From Hermatobates lingyangjiaoensis (lineage: Eukaryota; Arthropoda; Insecta; Hemiptera; Hermatobatidae): a stretch of 64,000 bases of DNA. The stretch is taken from the NCBI GenBank assembly GCA_026182355.1, contig JAPFBL010000170.1, positions 10,001 to 74,000 of the forward strand, read 5' to 3'. Position numbers and translations under genes: made by a program. Shown in pieces: positions 1 through 10,975 of this stretch (position 1 is the stretch's first letter; each line of letters starts with the position of its first letter). Below the pieces are notes generated by a model. It was given only the letters and a program-made list of their open reading frames with translations. It was not told the origin of the DNA and did not search any database.

Positions 1-46
1 GGACCAGGTTAGCTCAGTGGTTAACCTACTCTCCTCTGGGCTGGTA

Positions 47-493
47 TTATTATTTATTATGTACCTTAGGTACCTTAGGACTTATATTATATAATTCGTG
101 TACCTGAGGACCCGAAGAAGAGCATCCCGAAGAAGGAGAAAGGAGGTTACTTTCTCCCGAAACATAAGGAGACTGAATAAACATTATCAATGATGGTTTG
201 TTCAGATTCTGCAAAGAGGAAGAAACACCGTTCCACCTGCTGGCTGATAACTTGTAAGGCAACTTTGCTGTACAGAGGTAGGTGCTTCGGGACACTCAAC
301 AAAACCATAGAAAAACTTTTATCGCTGGAACCAGCACAAGTGCTGAGCTTCTTGGAGGCGTTGAAGCTAACTGCTGGGGTACTTTAGTACAGAAGAGGGG
401 AAGTACAATAGTTTTTTTTTAACACGCAGTGCTAAAAGTACGCAGTACTGTAGTCACCCTCAAATAATAATAATAATAATAATAATGCATAAT
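47..493 (+). mobile_element. 5'-truncated I/Jockey-type LINE 3' end inside the SINE
   Basis: The fragment ends in an (AAT)n run and is bracketed by an 11-bp near-identical direct repeat (36-46 and 494-504). A TAA-type tail and a target duplication of this size are known for I-clade non-LTR elements. It carries a decayed C-terminal LINE reading frame. The clade assignment is inferred from the tail and motif only. Confidence 0.6.
190..387 (+). pseudogene. LINE ORF2 C-terminal remnant, frameshifted
   Basis: From about 198 one frame reads RFCKEEETPFHLLAD, a cysteine/histidine segment typical of the C-terminus of I- and Jockey-type LINE proteins. After a frameshift the other frame continues CFGTLNKTIEKLLSLEPAQ and then LSFLEALKL up to a stop at 385. 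This is the usual tail of such ORFs (the LEPxxxLxFL pattern). The switch of frame and the lack of any upstream domain mark it as dead. No function is expected. Confidence 0.6.
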
Positions 494-775
494 CTGGGCT
501 AGTAGACGGGGGTTCGATCCCCACCTGGCCTTCGATTTATTCAAGTGGGAGGTGAATAAATCTGAGTAGCTCGTCCCTCGGAGAAAACGTTAAGCCGCCC
601 ATCCCGAGCCTGTACTATGTCAGGTACTCGCTAAAGATCCATACTTAAAATGCTGTTGGGTCAGGTAAAATTTAGGAGTTCCAATGTAGAATCTGTAGAA
701 TCACAAATCAAACAAACAGGCGGTAAACGGCTGACTACAGTTTGGCCCGCTAAGAAATCGGTTTTAACTAAAAAA

Positions 776-2368
776 AAAAAAAAACGAAACATGAATTTGC
801 TCATGTGAGAGCTCCCTATGTATTTTTAATGGTAATTACAGGAATTCATGAGTGTATTCAATTTAGAATGATATTGATTATTAGACCCTGTGTTAATGAC
901 GTCACATCCATTAATGCATTTCCGATTGGATGCATGGCTATAATCACCAAGACAATCAAGACTATATGAATTATAAAGTTCATGGAATGCATTATACAAT
1001 GATTTCAATCAGAACAATTAATAAAGGAAAAAATATACACTTTTCATAACTTAAATAAATTTTGGACAACATCCCAAAAAGAAAAAAAAAAAGAAAGAAC
1101 GACGCAAAGAAAATCAAACTTTGAAAAAAAAACCTCAAATAATAATTACGTCCAACTTAATACTTAGTTACTAAACTATCATAAATATAAAACTCGCTAC
1201 AAAAGTCAAGTAGACATTTTTTTCCAAAAAATTAAGTCTATATTCAATAAGAATGGATGACGTTTGTTAGCTGGCAGTTGGCCAAACGCCTCCTGCTAAT
1301 TTATTTGTTTAGCCTTTTCCTTCGCAATACACTCGCATGCCATTTTTCTCCAACAATAAAATCTTATTTTACGATGTCTGAGTACACGGCATATATTATA
1401 AACTCTTATACTTATGAAAATAATAAAGCATTTTTCTTAAGATAATTTATTTCTAATATGCATTAAGACGTTATGTAATTTAACTCTTCCATATATTTAG
1501 TTTTCAACTTATTTTACGGATACAATTTTTGATTTAAATAGATGGTTATTTCATGAAATAGTACGATATTGGTACCATTGTTAACTGTTGATAGTTACGA
1601 GCAAAATGAATGTAATAGTGCAGACCTGTTTTGATTTCTTCCCATAAACCATTAAGCCTTTCGACCATTATATGGAACAAAGCAGATCAGGTCGATGTTT
1701 TTTACGTGGTGCCCTTTAGCTACGCTGTGATAGTGCAGACCAATGAGTCCTCACGTATGAGAGTGTGAGTATAAATGAAGCACAACCGGTCCCACCTCTA
1801 ACCAGCTCTAACACCTCTAATAAAATCTGAGTCAAGTTTAGAGTCCAGTGATTACTCTTAGTAGTATTGTATTTCATTCAGTGCCGTATCATAAATAAAC
1901 TATCGTATAGCTAAACTAAACAGCTAAACTAAGTATAACTGGAGTCTACTTAGAGTACAAAGAATTGTCTAGGCAGATAACATTCTTTGCTAAGATATTA
2001 TTTTAGTTTACCTTGGTATACCTACCAAAATAAGGTGTTTGCCATCTTTTAAAACTATACACAACCTATTCTTGTGACAGACATCCTAAAAAACTCACGT
2101 TTTTGGTTTGATAGAAATTTCTGTCTATGCTTATCATGAACATCAGGCTATTGGCTAAAGCCTGAAGATGGACTCTTTTATGTCGAAAGGAAAAATCAGA
2201 GATATTAAAACAATTCAGTAAAAGAATATACATTAATAAATGATGTGTACTATATTTGAAATGCGCATGCGTTTCATACATGCACTGTGGTTTTACCATT
2301 ATTACACTTGTAGCAAATTACGTATTTTAACCTCATCAAAATAATATAAAATTTAATATTTTTATTTA
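776..2368. other. AT-rich sequence with no recognisable gene
   Basis: No open frame resembles a known family. A block at about 1730-1870 is less AT-rich, with a TATAAAT word near 1770 and CTCTAA repeats. It could be an old LTR or a regulatory segment, but nothing confirms this. Confidence 0.4.
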
Positions 2369-2946
2369 CAGTGGTACCTCGGGGTTCAAACGACTTTGAA
2401 CTCAAACAAATCGGAGTTCGAAAGAGATGTCGAGAAGATTATACCTCCAGAATTTGTTAATAATTTCGGAAGTAGAATAGTCATCCAGAAACTTTTAGTA
2501 ATTTATAAATGTTTCTATAAATAAAAATATTTTGCAACAAACATTTGAAATAACAATCAACGTCCAAACCACAATAAGAAATGAAAAAAAAAAGACTAAA
2601 TAAGACTAAAAAAGACTAAAATACGGTGATATTTCAACCGTAACAAGCGGTCTTTGTCAGAGTCAAAAACCAACTGACTGACCCAAATCAGTTAGGATTT
2701 GACTCTGATGAAGATTACTTGTTACGATTGAAATATCTTAGTTTTTTTTTATTCATTTCTTATTGTGGATCAAAGTTGATACATTTCTTTGTAAAAAAAC
2801 CAGCAATATTTAAAAAAAAAACCTGTATATGATCTCACTGAACGAATATCCTATTTCTTATGGAAAAATTAGTTTTGGTTTTCGATCGAATCAGCTGGCG
2901 ACCAAAATTTTTGAACGAATTACGATCGAGAACCAAGGTATCATTG
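2369..2946. mobile_element. Tc1/mariner-type MITE with PLE palindrome inserted
   Basis: The left end CAGTGGTACCTCGG and the inverted right end CAATGATACCTTGG match at 11 of 14 positions, and TA dinucleotides flank both ends, as expected for Tc1/mariner targets. No transposase remains. Its middle is occupied by a PLE family A palindrome, so the MITE is the older insertion. Confidence 0.7.
2530..2782. mobile_element. PLE family A palindrome (inside MITE)
   Basis: Two inverted arms carry the family A words AAACCACAATAAGAAATG and CAACCGTAACAAGCGGTC and their complements. This copy is old: poly-A expansions and substitutions interrupt the ribozyme-like core. Confidence 0.75.
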
Positions 2947-3331
2947 TACTTTTCTTACTAGCCGAATTGTTTTTTATCCTTAATAATTAGACGTATATCA
3001 TTATATAATATTTTAAATCATAAACGTAATATTCAAATAAATTAATTGAAATTCAAAATACTTTTTAAAGCTAACTATATAATACAGAGTTTATTTAATT
3101 TCTCGGCTGGTAGAAGAAGAAAGGAGACAACATTGCAGTGCATAAGACAGAGTGAATCTCTTTCTATGAGAGAAGGCCACTTTTCAGGTTCACGTGTCCA
3201 TTTTTTCGTCAATGAGCTCCAATAATTTCACTAAAACGAAATGTTTTTGTTACCGTGATTTACAAAAACAAATATCTGAAAATGAAAATTATTTATCTTT
3301 ATGTGCTTTTAAAGCTGATTTATTTTAGTAC

Positions 3332-3333
<2 letters not shown>
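2947..3333. other. AT-rich sequence, no feature seen
   Basis: No open frame, repeat match or RNA motif was recognised. It ends at the (TA)n tract. Confidence 0.3.
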
Positions 3334-3374
<41 letters not shown>

Positions 3375-3381
3375 TATATAA
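3334..3381. repeat. (TA)n microsatellite
   Basis: Nearly pure TA run forming the left boundary of a PLE fragment. A second, longer TA-rich tract occupies about 3546-3700 and a third 3816-3849. Confidence 0.95.
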
Positions 3382-3382
3382 T

Positions 3383-3548
3383 TAAAGTTACAGCTAGAGA
3401 ACACAAGAAAAAGGACGAACACTCACGAATCTCGATTATTTCGGCGTCTTGCCGTCTTCAGGAGAGTAGAAAGAAAGAAAATAAAATAAAAGGAGAAAGA
3501 ATGAAGGAACGGAGACGTAAATGCGTCCACTGGCCGATGTAAACTCTA
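3383..3548 (-). mobile_element. PLE family C 3' end
   Basis: The complement matches the last 165 bp of the PLE at 43478-44118, including the hammerhead-like core at 3434-3461 (minus). It is bounded by (TA)n on both sides. The coding part is absent, so this is a strongly 5'-truncated copy. Confidence 0.85.
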
Positions 3549-3589
3549 TATATATATATATATAACTATATAACTATATAACTATATAT

Positions 3590-3623
<34 letters not shown>

Positions 3624-3658
3624 GTAGTAGAGTAGTTTAGTTTATATATATTAGTAGT

Positions 3659-3696
<38 letters not shown>

Positions 3697-3699
3697 TAT

Positions 3700-3815
3700 C
3701 AGTCGTTATCAGCCTTTGGAGCGATTCACTTCTTTTCCTGAAGACGAGGACATCGAAATATAGTAGTGAGTTCAGTGGTTTCCTTTCTATGTGTTCTTTT
3801 TTAAATTCTAGTTTT

Positions 3816-3818
<3 letters not shown>
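3700..3818 (+). mobile_element. PLE family D 3' end with hammerhead-like motif
   Basis: Matches the right arm of the palindrome at 46273-46538. CTGAAGA starts at 3738, a weak short stem follows, then GAA, ATAT and A (to 3762). It ends in (TA)n. Only one arm is present, so it is a simple truncated copy. Confidence 0.8.
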
Positions 3819-3846
<28 letters not shown>

Positions 3847-3949
3847 TATTGAACCATTTTCCTTTTATGCAAAACTATAGAATATTTTTTAAAGGGTAGT
3901 AGTTTTTCTTATATACTACAAATAGATTCATGCATATTGTTAATACCAC

Positions 3950-4170
3950 TGAGGTTTGTATGATTTATATTAGAAATAGGTAAAACCGTCATACCTCGTA
4001 AGATGATCTTGGAGTCGTCGGAGTGCTTTCGGACGTTGTCCATCATCGATCACAACTAACCTAACTTGTTGCGGTTTGTTGCGATCGAAGATGGACAACG
4101 TCCGAAAGTGCTCCAACGACTCCAAGATCATCTTACAAGGTATGACAGTTTTACCTATTTGTAATATACA
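3950..4170. mobile_element. PLE family E short palindrome
   Basis: Inverted arms meet near 4060. Each carries the terminal word ACCGTCATACCTCGTAAG or its complement and a ribozyme-like core. The right core at 4085-4113 reads TCGAAGA, T, stem GGAC/GTCC with loop AAC, then GAA and AGTGCT (family form AGCGCT) and C. The C3-U4 positions are degenerate. Larger copies lie at 37845-38350 and 51430-52030. Confidence 0.75.
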
Positions 4171-4329
4171 AATAGATTATCATAAACCTCAAGAGATTAA
4201 TAGGTTTTGTCTTTCAATATTGAAGTTAATTTTTGTTACTTTATTGGTCATTCTGTGACTGACTAATAACATTATGTTAAAAGAATTACTTTACCATACA
4301 ATTTATACATTACACAATGGCGTAGTAAC

Positions 4330-4985
4330 CATTTTTGCCAACCCCCCCCCCCCCCCTCCGGGGAGTGATCGTAAATTTGCCCCCCCCCCCCCCCGCTCAC
4401 TGACCGATAAATCCGTTAACCTTCGAAATTTCAAAAAGTTTTCAAAATATTCATTTTTATGGAATTATATTCAAGGGTCTAATTTTAGACTGGTATCATA
4501 GGTCCTGGAGGTATATCTTATTACAGTACTCGTATACATATACAAAGACAGTCGTCATCTAAAAAAAATTAAAGATTTTTCAAAAAAAAAAAACGTATAA
4601 GGAAAATCATAAAAAAAATTAATGCAAATAAATATAATACATGTTCAACTCAATTAAAAAATTATTTTTGAAAAATTTAACATAAATATATTTTTATTTT
4701 CAAATATATATTTGAAATCCTTTGAAAACAGTATTATATAAATAAAATATAATAACAATTACGACTTTAAGAACTCATTTTGGTATAAACTTTCAAAATG
4801 TTTGTTGACTTTTTATTATTTTAATTTTTTTTTTATTTTTTATATTTATCCCCGAAAAATGCCACCCCCTGGCATGTACCGCCTTGGCACAACCCCCCCT
4901 CCCCCCTCCCACCCGAACAATACACCAACAGTGTTGGAAAGTATAACCGGTTTGCTGCAATCAAATAGCCCGGAGCACAGGTATT
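4330..4985. repeat. Dispersed C-rich/A-rich repeat, copy 1
   Basis: Poly-C runs at about 4341-4394 and CCACCCCC stretches near 4862-4915 flank an A/T-rich middle. The middle shares TCTAATTTTAGACT, AAAACGTATAA and other words in order with 52030-52750. Proline-rich reading frames here arise from poly-C and are not genes. The element class is unknown. Confidence 0.55.
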
Positions 4986-4989
4986 AAAG

Positions 4990-6274
4990 TTGAGAAGAGC
5001 TGAAATATTATTTTATTTAAGCCTGGAACACACAGAGATTCATGATTTGTGCCATATGCTTTAGTTTGTCAGCTCTTTTTTTTTTTACAGAAAGTTTCAT
5101 TTTAGTCAAAGTTTGGTTTGGTTTAATAGTAAAAAGGGATTACTGTTAGCATCAAAACGTTTGCTCTGCAAATATTTGCATCACCATAGCTTTTCAAAGT
5201 GATTTCAAGTCACAAATTCATGAGGGGTTCAAAGTAGACTGTACCAACACGGTTTCAGTTGTTCTTTTAAAAATTTGTGTCATTTTTTTACCCCCCAGGA
5301 CATCTCTAAACAGAACAAAGCTGGTAAAATGGCTCAAGAATAACAGTATTGATGTGAAATAACAAATAAACTGGTATTATACATGACACACAAGAGCATC
5401 AGAACTAACGGAGGTGACCACACTCAAGTATTAGTGTTGAAAAAGATATCCGTTCTAGGGATTACCACAAAATTTTACACCAAGCATTCAAATCCCCTAT
5501 TAAACCAGAAAAATCCCTCACGTATGGCTACTTATCTTTGTTTACTTTTGGATTAATAAAATATTGTTCAATCTTTCTCATAAAATTTTCACAAAAACTT
5601 CCTTTTCTTATATATCATCATATAGATCTAGTTTTCACGAAAATGAAAGAACTATTCTAATAAAAAAAATTAACAATTGTATTAGTATTTGTTAAAGAAA
5701 AATAAATAAATCTTGTCTGTAAATAACGTAAATTTGTTGTTAAATAAATTTGTTTTTAAACATTTCTCTATAGACTTTCTATTACAAATGTAAGTACAAA
5801 TGAGGTACATTTGTACTGTCTATTACCATTTTTTTTGGTACTTTAAATAAATAACTAAACCATTTATTATTGAAATTAAATTGTATTTCAAAACCATGTC
5901 AATACATCAACTTATTTGCTGTAAAACCGATTTTTAAACGTAAATAAGAGTTTTATTTAAGTCGTTTATTTATTTAATTGTTGATAATACATTTTGGCAA
6001 AAATGAAGAAAATGTAATCGGTATGTTTTTTGATTGATTATGGTTTCAAATGACTGTAATATAATATAGGTTAGGTTAGTATGAAGTGTGAGCCCCACAA
6101 GAGAACAATGCATATAGGCCGAGCCTTCGTGAAGATTGCCCCTTCGTGAAGATTGCTACTTCGTGAAGATTGGCCCTTCATACCACATAATGAAGATTTA
6201 TTCTACAATGGTAGTCCTACATTTTGCCTAACACAAGTTTATTTAGACTAGGGATTTTTAACAAGTATCTGACA
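4990..6274. other. AT-rich sequence, no gene seen
   Basis: Only one local pattern was noted: a triplicated CTTCGTGAAGATTG unit around 6126-6176. Nothing else was recognisable. Confidence 0.35.
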
Positions 6275-6282
6275 TCGTACAG
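6275..6282. repeat. hAT target-site duplication, left
   Basis: TCGTACAG is repeated exactly at 7035-7042, immediately outside the element 6283-7034. An 8-bp duplication is the hAT signature. Confidence 0.9.
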
Positions 6283-7034
6283 CAGTGCTTTTCAACCTTT
6301 TTGCAGGCGCGGATCCGCCGAGGAGCTTATTTATTCTTGCGGATCCCCTTGTACATAAATATACATGTATATATAAGTTTTTTAATGAAATAAAAACGGC
6401 TTATAAACACAAAAACACAATACAGTGCTATCTGAATTTTTTTATTCAAGAGAATTACAAATTAATGTGAAATTTGTCCTTGGTGATTTTTGAACAGAAC
6501 TGGAAAGTTTGGCCTGGTTTTAGAAAGACATACACGCATCTCTTCTTCAAGTTCTAGTAGTTTATTTCTTTTCTCACTTTTCGTCATGGTCATGGTGGAA
6601 AATCCTATTTCACACAGATATGATGTAGAAAACTGTAGGAGAATGCGCAGAGCCTTATTCGAGATTGATGGATATTCTTTTGCAGTTAAAATCCAAAATG
6701 AGTCCAGATCAAGGAGTAAACAATCAGAGCGTCACTTATTGGCTAAATTAAATGTTTCAATCAAATGACGTAGGTCGTCATCATAACTGAACTGACCGAC
6801 TCAAATTTTGGCTCGCAGTTCTTCCCTAATGTTACCAAAAGTTGCTGGTTTTAGATGTGAACGACGAGTTATCTTGATAAGATGCACTAATTACATTGAT
6901 AGTGTGCTACTGTACTGACGTGTACACATTGATAATACATTAATTGCACATTGTGAATCTGTAGGTCTTGCGGATCCTCTGGGTAAACGTCACGGATCAC
7001 CAGGGATCCGCGGATCACAGGTTGAAAACCACTG
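6283..7034 (-). mobile_element. hAT DNA transposon, internally deleted
   Basis: Terminal inverted repeats CAGTGCTTTTCAACC and GGTTGAAAACCACTG are bracketed by perfect 8-bp duplications TCGTACAG. The element is 752 bp and keeps only the transposase C-terminus on the minus strand, so it is non-autonomous. Subterminal GGATCCGCGGATC-type words near both ends may be transposase binding repeats. Confidence 0.93.
6462..6731 (-). pseudogene. hAT transposase C-terminal fragment
   Basis: The minus strand reads about 89 codons ending in a stop. It includes FWILTAKEYPSISNKALRIL, followed by LLQFSTSYLCEIGFSTM and a C-terminus ending QISH. The W-x8-YP-x-L/I pattern and the CE-x-GFS motif are hallmarks of the hAT dimerisation domain in the ZBED/Buster-like group. 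A TGA at 6732-6734 interrupts the frame upstream and the catalytic region is missing. It is a relic of an internally deleted transposon. Confidence 0.9.
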
Positions 7035-7042
7035 TCGTACAG

Positions 7043-8439
7043 GCTTGGTAGCGAAGGCTTAACGGAAATTGGAAAAGAATAATTTTTAACTTACTAAAAA
7101 TAGGAGTGGCCAATCTCCTGGACACTTGGTGTATGAGTGTTGTCTGAGGGAACTCCAAAGACTGGCTCTCATTCGGAAAATTTTACTTTGTAGAGAAAAG
7201 TGGTCTATTAACCCTTCCTCATTAATCATTAAATAATTTTATCAAAAATTTGTCAAATTTTTGATAAAGTTTGAAAATTTAAAAATATTTTAAACGAAAG
7301 ACATGTTATGTATATATTATCTGAGAAAGGTTTTTATTATTATATATTATCTGGGAGCCCAGCACTATGTGCCTAAATGCATATCACTTCCTTCCCCCCT
7401 CCCCAAAGAAGTATTTATTATATTTATATTATAAATTATATTTTTTATATGATATATAATTACATTGACTTAATACGACAATATGGTTATTTCGAAAAAA
7501 ATATATTATTGTAATGTAAAAAAGAGAATAATTGTACAAAATATGCAATTAATGCATGTAATACAAAATGAAACATACTGGAATAAAATTTAAAAATAAA
7601 AAAAAGATATAATTGAACTTGTGTTTTCAAATATTCTCTAAAGTAAATTGTTTTCGAAATAGTATAGAAAGAAATTTTTTTTATGTTTATCGCTTATAAC
7701 ATTGACAGATTTAGAAGTGGAACAATCAAAAAAGTCGTCGAGAAAATGCTTACCAGTGTGTGATAGACGATGGCTATTTTGTTTTTCAGTAGTTCAAGCA
7801 CTCAGAGTGTGGCCCGTTAAAGCCATAATTCTTTATTTTTATTGCGCCAGCAAAGAACGCATTCTTAGTAGATAGAGTAAATCATGGTTATGCGAAAATA
7901 ATTAATTTGTTTAAAACAATGTTTAAATATGTTGATTTACTAATCTTTTGTTTGTACATAATTTTTTGAATATCAAGCAAAAACTGGATTAATTTAGGAT
8001 GCTTATTTGATTAATTTTGATAGTTATGAAATGAAAAACAGCATTGTAATAATAGACAAGTAATACCAGACAAAAAGGTGTCCGAAAAAATTATAAAATA
8101 ACTAGTGTTTAAACATAGAGATAATAGAAAAAGTGGATATGAAAACAACTGGATGTGGTTGGCCTCCAGCAAAGAGTATGATAGTGCAAAACAGTGATAT
8201 ATTTCGAAATTTTAAATAATTCATAAACCTTATAGACTTTCCAAAAATTTTATTGTATGTATCTAAATGTGTAATTTAATGTAATGAAAGGCTTAATGTA
8301 ATCGTACTGTAATGTATTTTAATGTTAACAGATTCGATAGGATGTAACATTATATATGGCATGCAAAATAAATGGATAAAAAGAAAATAGAAAAAATATA
8401 CACATATCAAACCACTGCTTTTACAAAATAACACTTTTA
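7043..8439. other. AT-rich sequence, no gene seen
   Basis: No recognisable domain, RNA or repeat was found. A short TGGATCAAA-type region and poly-A/T runs are the only local patterns. Confidence 0.35.
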
Positions 8440-8660
8440 CATATCGCAACAATATTTCACAATAAACATGTGAAATATCAATTGATGTTCAAACAACAAT
8501 AAAGAAAATGCGTAAAAAAACGACTAAAATCTTTCAACCGTAACAAGCGGTCTTTGTTAAAGTCAAAACCCAACTCTGTCGAATCGAACTTGTTACAGTT
8601 GAATGATCTTAGCCTTTTTTTTTCAATTTCTTATAATTGTTTGAACATTGTATAGCTACA
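8440..8660. mobile_element. PLE family A palindrome, diverged
   Basis: Left arm carries CAACCGTAACAAGCGGTC. The right arm carries the diverged complement with ACTTGTTACAGTTGAATG. Flanks are not (TA)n. Many substitutions suggest an old insertion. Confidence 0.75.
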
Positions 8661-8833
8661 TGTATTGAGAAGATGTGGGAATTTCTACCTAAAATCAACT
8701 TTTTCCTGTTGATTCCAAATTTTCCATTCAATTAGGGCAGGGGTTCTTAACCTTTGAATGATTCCAGACCCCCAATGGATTGTCCAATATTGTACCATAC
8801 CCCCCTTCACTTGACTGTTGAAATAATTATTAC

Positions 8834-9603
8834 TAAAGTGACCATATTTTTTACAATGAAAAGGAGGACGAAAATTACTTTTCGAGATATATCGATATAT
8901 CTCTAAGTAATTCGATATATCGATATATGGCACAGCTCACAGATTTTCATCCAACATAAAATTTTTTAGGTGACCATTTTTTTTACAATGAAGAGGACGA
9001 ATTTTTTTTTAAAAAGTACAACTTAAACAAAGAAACATTTTATTAATTGAAATGAAAGTACAATAATTATGATTACAATCTTTTTAAATATTTAATTAAA
9101 TGAATATTTTTTCATTGAGTGAATATTCATTTAATTAAATATTTAAAAAGATTGTAATCATAATTATTGTACTTTCATTTCAATTAATAAAATGTTTCTT
9201 TGTTTAAGTTGTACTTTTTAAAAAAAAATTCGTCCTCTTCATTGTAAAAAAAATGGTCACCTAAAAAATTTTATGTTGGATGAAAATCTGTGAGCTGTGC
9301 CATATATCGATATATCGAATTACTTAGAGATATATCGATATGTCTCGAAAAGTAATTTTCGTCCTCTTTTTCATTGTAAAAGATATGGTCACTTTAAATT
9401 AAAGAATAAAACGTACCTGATTTGAATTACTTGATTCAAATATTTGTGAGTCGAGTTAGATCGCGTGTTATAATTATGGTGGGGATTGCACTAGTGGGAA
9501 ATTTTAAGATTCAAAAAGCAGGACAGTTAGGAGGACACTTATCAAGGAAGGACATTACATACAAAAGGACTGTCCTCCCTAAAGGAGGACGATTGGTCAC
9601 CTT
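8834..9603. mobile_element. Nested hAT-like foldback element
   Basis: ATTATTAC occurs at 8826-8833 and again at 9604-9611. Inside, both ends carry GTGACCAT/GGTCAC terminal words plus a GGAGGACG motif. About 8834-9399 is one long near-perfect palindrome centred near 9117 with ~280-bp arms; the remaining ~200 bp to 9603 is asymmetric and ends in a second TIR. No transposase frame is visible, so it is non-autonomous. The superfamily is inferred from the 8-bp duplication. Confidence 0.75.
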
Positions 9604-9850
9604 ATTATTACCAATCCTATTATTTGCCAGTATGTCTTCCAAATATGTCAGTACCTTGAATATCCTGTACTTTAGATATGTATTGCGAGGAATAAAACAT
9701 GAAAAAAACATAAACATTGATCATTTTTTTACATTTTTAGTGAAAACAAAATTAAAGTTACAGTCCATTTTTATTACACAAAAGAAGAAAGAGAACATAA
9801 ATGTAAATTTTTTTTACAAAATCGACAACATAAAACATACTTTTACTAGC

Positions 9851-10006
9851 CTAGTGAGATATTTGTTGTTTTTCTGCAATCAAAGCATCGAATCGTGGTA
9901 CAGTTGCTGACAAAGCAACTCGCATGTCATCTGACACATCAAGTCTATTTCTCCACTTTGATTTCTTATTTAATAATGCAGAGAATCCTATTTCACAGAG
10001 ATGGCC
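9851..10006 (-). pseudogene. hAT transposase C-terminal remnant
   Basis: The minus strand reads CEIGFSALLNKKSKWRNRLD, then VSDDMRVALSATVPRFDAL and a terminus ending KQQISH before a stop at 9851-9853. This is the conserved extreme C-terminus of ZBED/Buster-like hAT transposases. It belongs to the host element 8738-10287 and is related to, but clearly different from, the fragment at 6462-6731. Upstream coding sequence is lost. Confidence 0.88.
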
Positions 10007-10295
10007 ACAACACCCACTGCCTGTGCTGTCAGTGCTGCCAACTCTACAGATTAATCGTTAGGTCTGCAGATTTTTACGTTCATTTGAGATTGTCAGATTT
10101 TAACTACTTACAAGCATAACGACAGTGAACAAGAACATAAGCATAACTAAAAAAAAAAATTAACCTGTGAACAATAATAGGTACAAAATAGAAGAAAATA
10201 ACGAGAGATACTAAAAAAATACCTGATTACGAGAGATCGAGTCCCATACCCCCGAGGGGTATGAATACCCCCGGTTAAGAACCCCTGAATTAGAG

Positions 10296-10629
10296 CCTAA
10301 GCAAAAATATTTGTTAACTCAAAGAATACCTATTCATTTAAAAATATGAATAAAACCTTCATAGTGACTGCCTGTATAACTACAGAATCAACGAGTGTTG
10401 ACGCTATAATAGTGGTAATATCTAGAAGAAATCACTCATCAAAAACATACCTAAAGCTTATCAAATTGTTAGAATTCTTAAATCTTTTCTTAATATTGTT
10501 TAAAAAACAAGGGTTATTTTTCATAAATTTCTAATTCCTTCCATTGAAGATGTAGTTTTTTTCTTACTAATGAAATGTTTATTCAGAAGGAGTTTTTTTA
10601 AACTAAATTATGAGCTTTAAGGATATCTG
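10296..10629. other. AT-rich sequence, no gene seen
   Basis: A 62-codon frame at 10346-10534 has no recognisable motif. Nothing else is supported. Confidence 0.3.
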
Positions 10630-10975
10630 AACTCTTAGGTCCAGGGTTCGATCCCCATTTGGCCCTAGATTTATTTATTTATTTATTTCTTCAAGCGGGT
10701 GGTAAATAAATCTGAGCACGTCGTTCCTCGGAGAAGGATGTTAAACCGTCGGTCCCGAGCCTGTATGATGTCAGGTACACATTAAAGGTCCCCTACTCTA
10801 AATACACTTGAGTTAGGCAAACTTTAGGACTCCCAATAAAGAATCAACAGTTAATGTAGTCCGCCAATTTAAAATGGGTGTCAAATAATAAATGAGCCAC
10901 AATTTTCGCTCTTAGGACAGCACTAAAAGGTGAAAGCCTTATAAGTGTAGGCGTTTGAAAACAAACAAACATATT
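10630..10975 (+). repeat. SINE copy 2
   Basis: B box GGTTCGATCC near 10647, an expanded ATTT run, then the SINE body including GGTCCCGAGCCTGTA and GAGTTAGGCAAACTTTAGGA. The A-box half is degenerate. The 3' part beyond 10870 differs from the 42092 copy and may define a subfamily. Confidence 0.8.

Larger units (their letters stand above)
1..775 (+). repeat. tRNA-derived SINE, copy 1, split by a LINE insertion
   Basis: The tRNA-like head (A-box word TAGCTCAGTGG near 12) lies at 1-46. The rest, with B box GGTTCGATCC near 511 and the common SINE body, lies at 494-775 and ends in an A-rich tail. The body matches the copies at 10630, 23010, 42092 and 44249. The interruption is the LINE fragment at 47-493; CTGGGCTGGTA before it and CTGGGCTAGTA after it look like the target duplication of that insertion. 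Confidence 0.85.
8738..10287 (-). mobile_element. Second hAT transposon hosting a nested element
   Basis: Ends CAGGGGTTCTTAACC and GGTTAAGAACCCCTG are perfect inverted repeats. AATTAGGG (8730-8737) and AATTAGAG (10288-10295) form the target duplication, 7 of 8 identical. A minus-strand transposase C-terminus survives at 9851-10006. The element at 8834-9603 is inserted in it. Confidence 0.9.

Noticed and set aside
2590..2760. Intrinsic terminators or miRNA precursors in the palindromes
   Set aside because: The hairpins are explained by inverted PLE copies. A small-RNA role cannot be excluded but nothing in the sequence points to it.
4274..4987. Proline-rich small proteins
   Set aside because: The proline runs come from poly-C stretches inside a dispersed repeat; no start context or conservation supports them.
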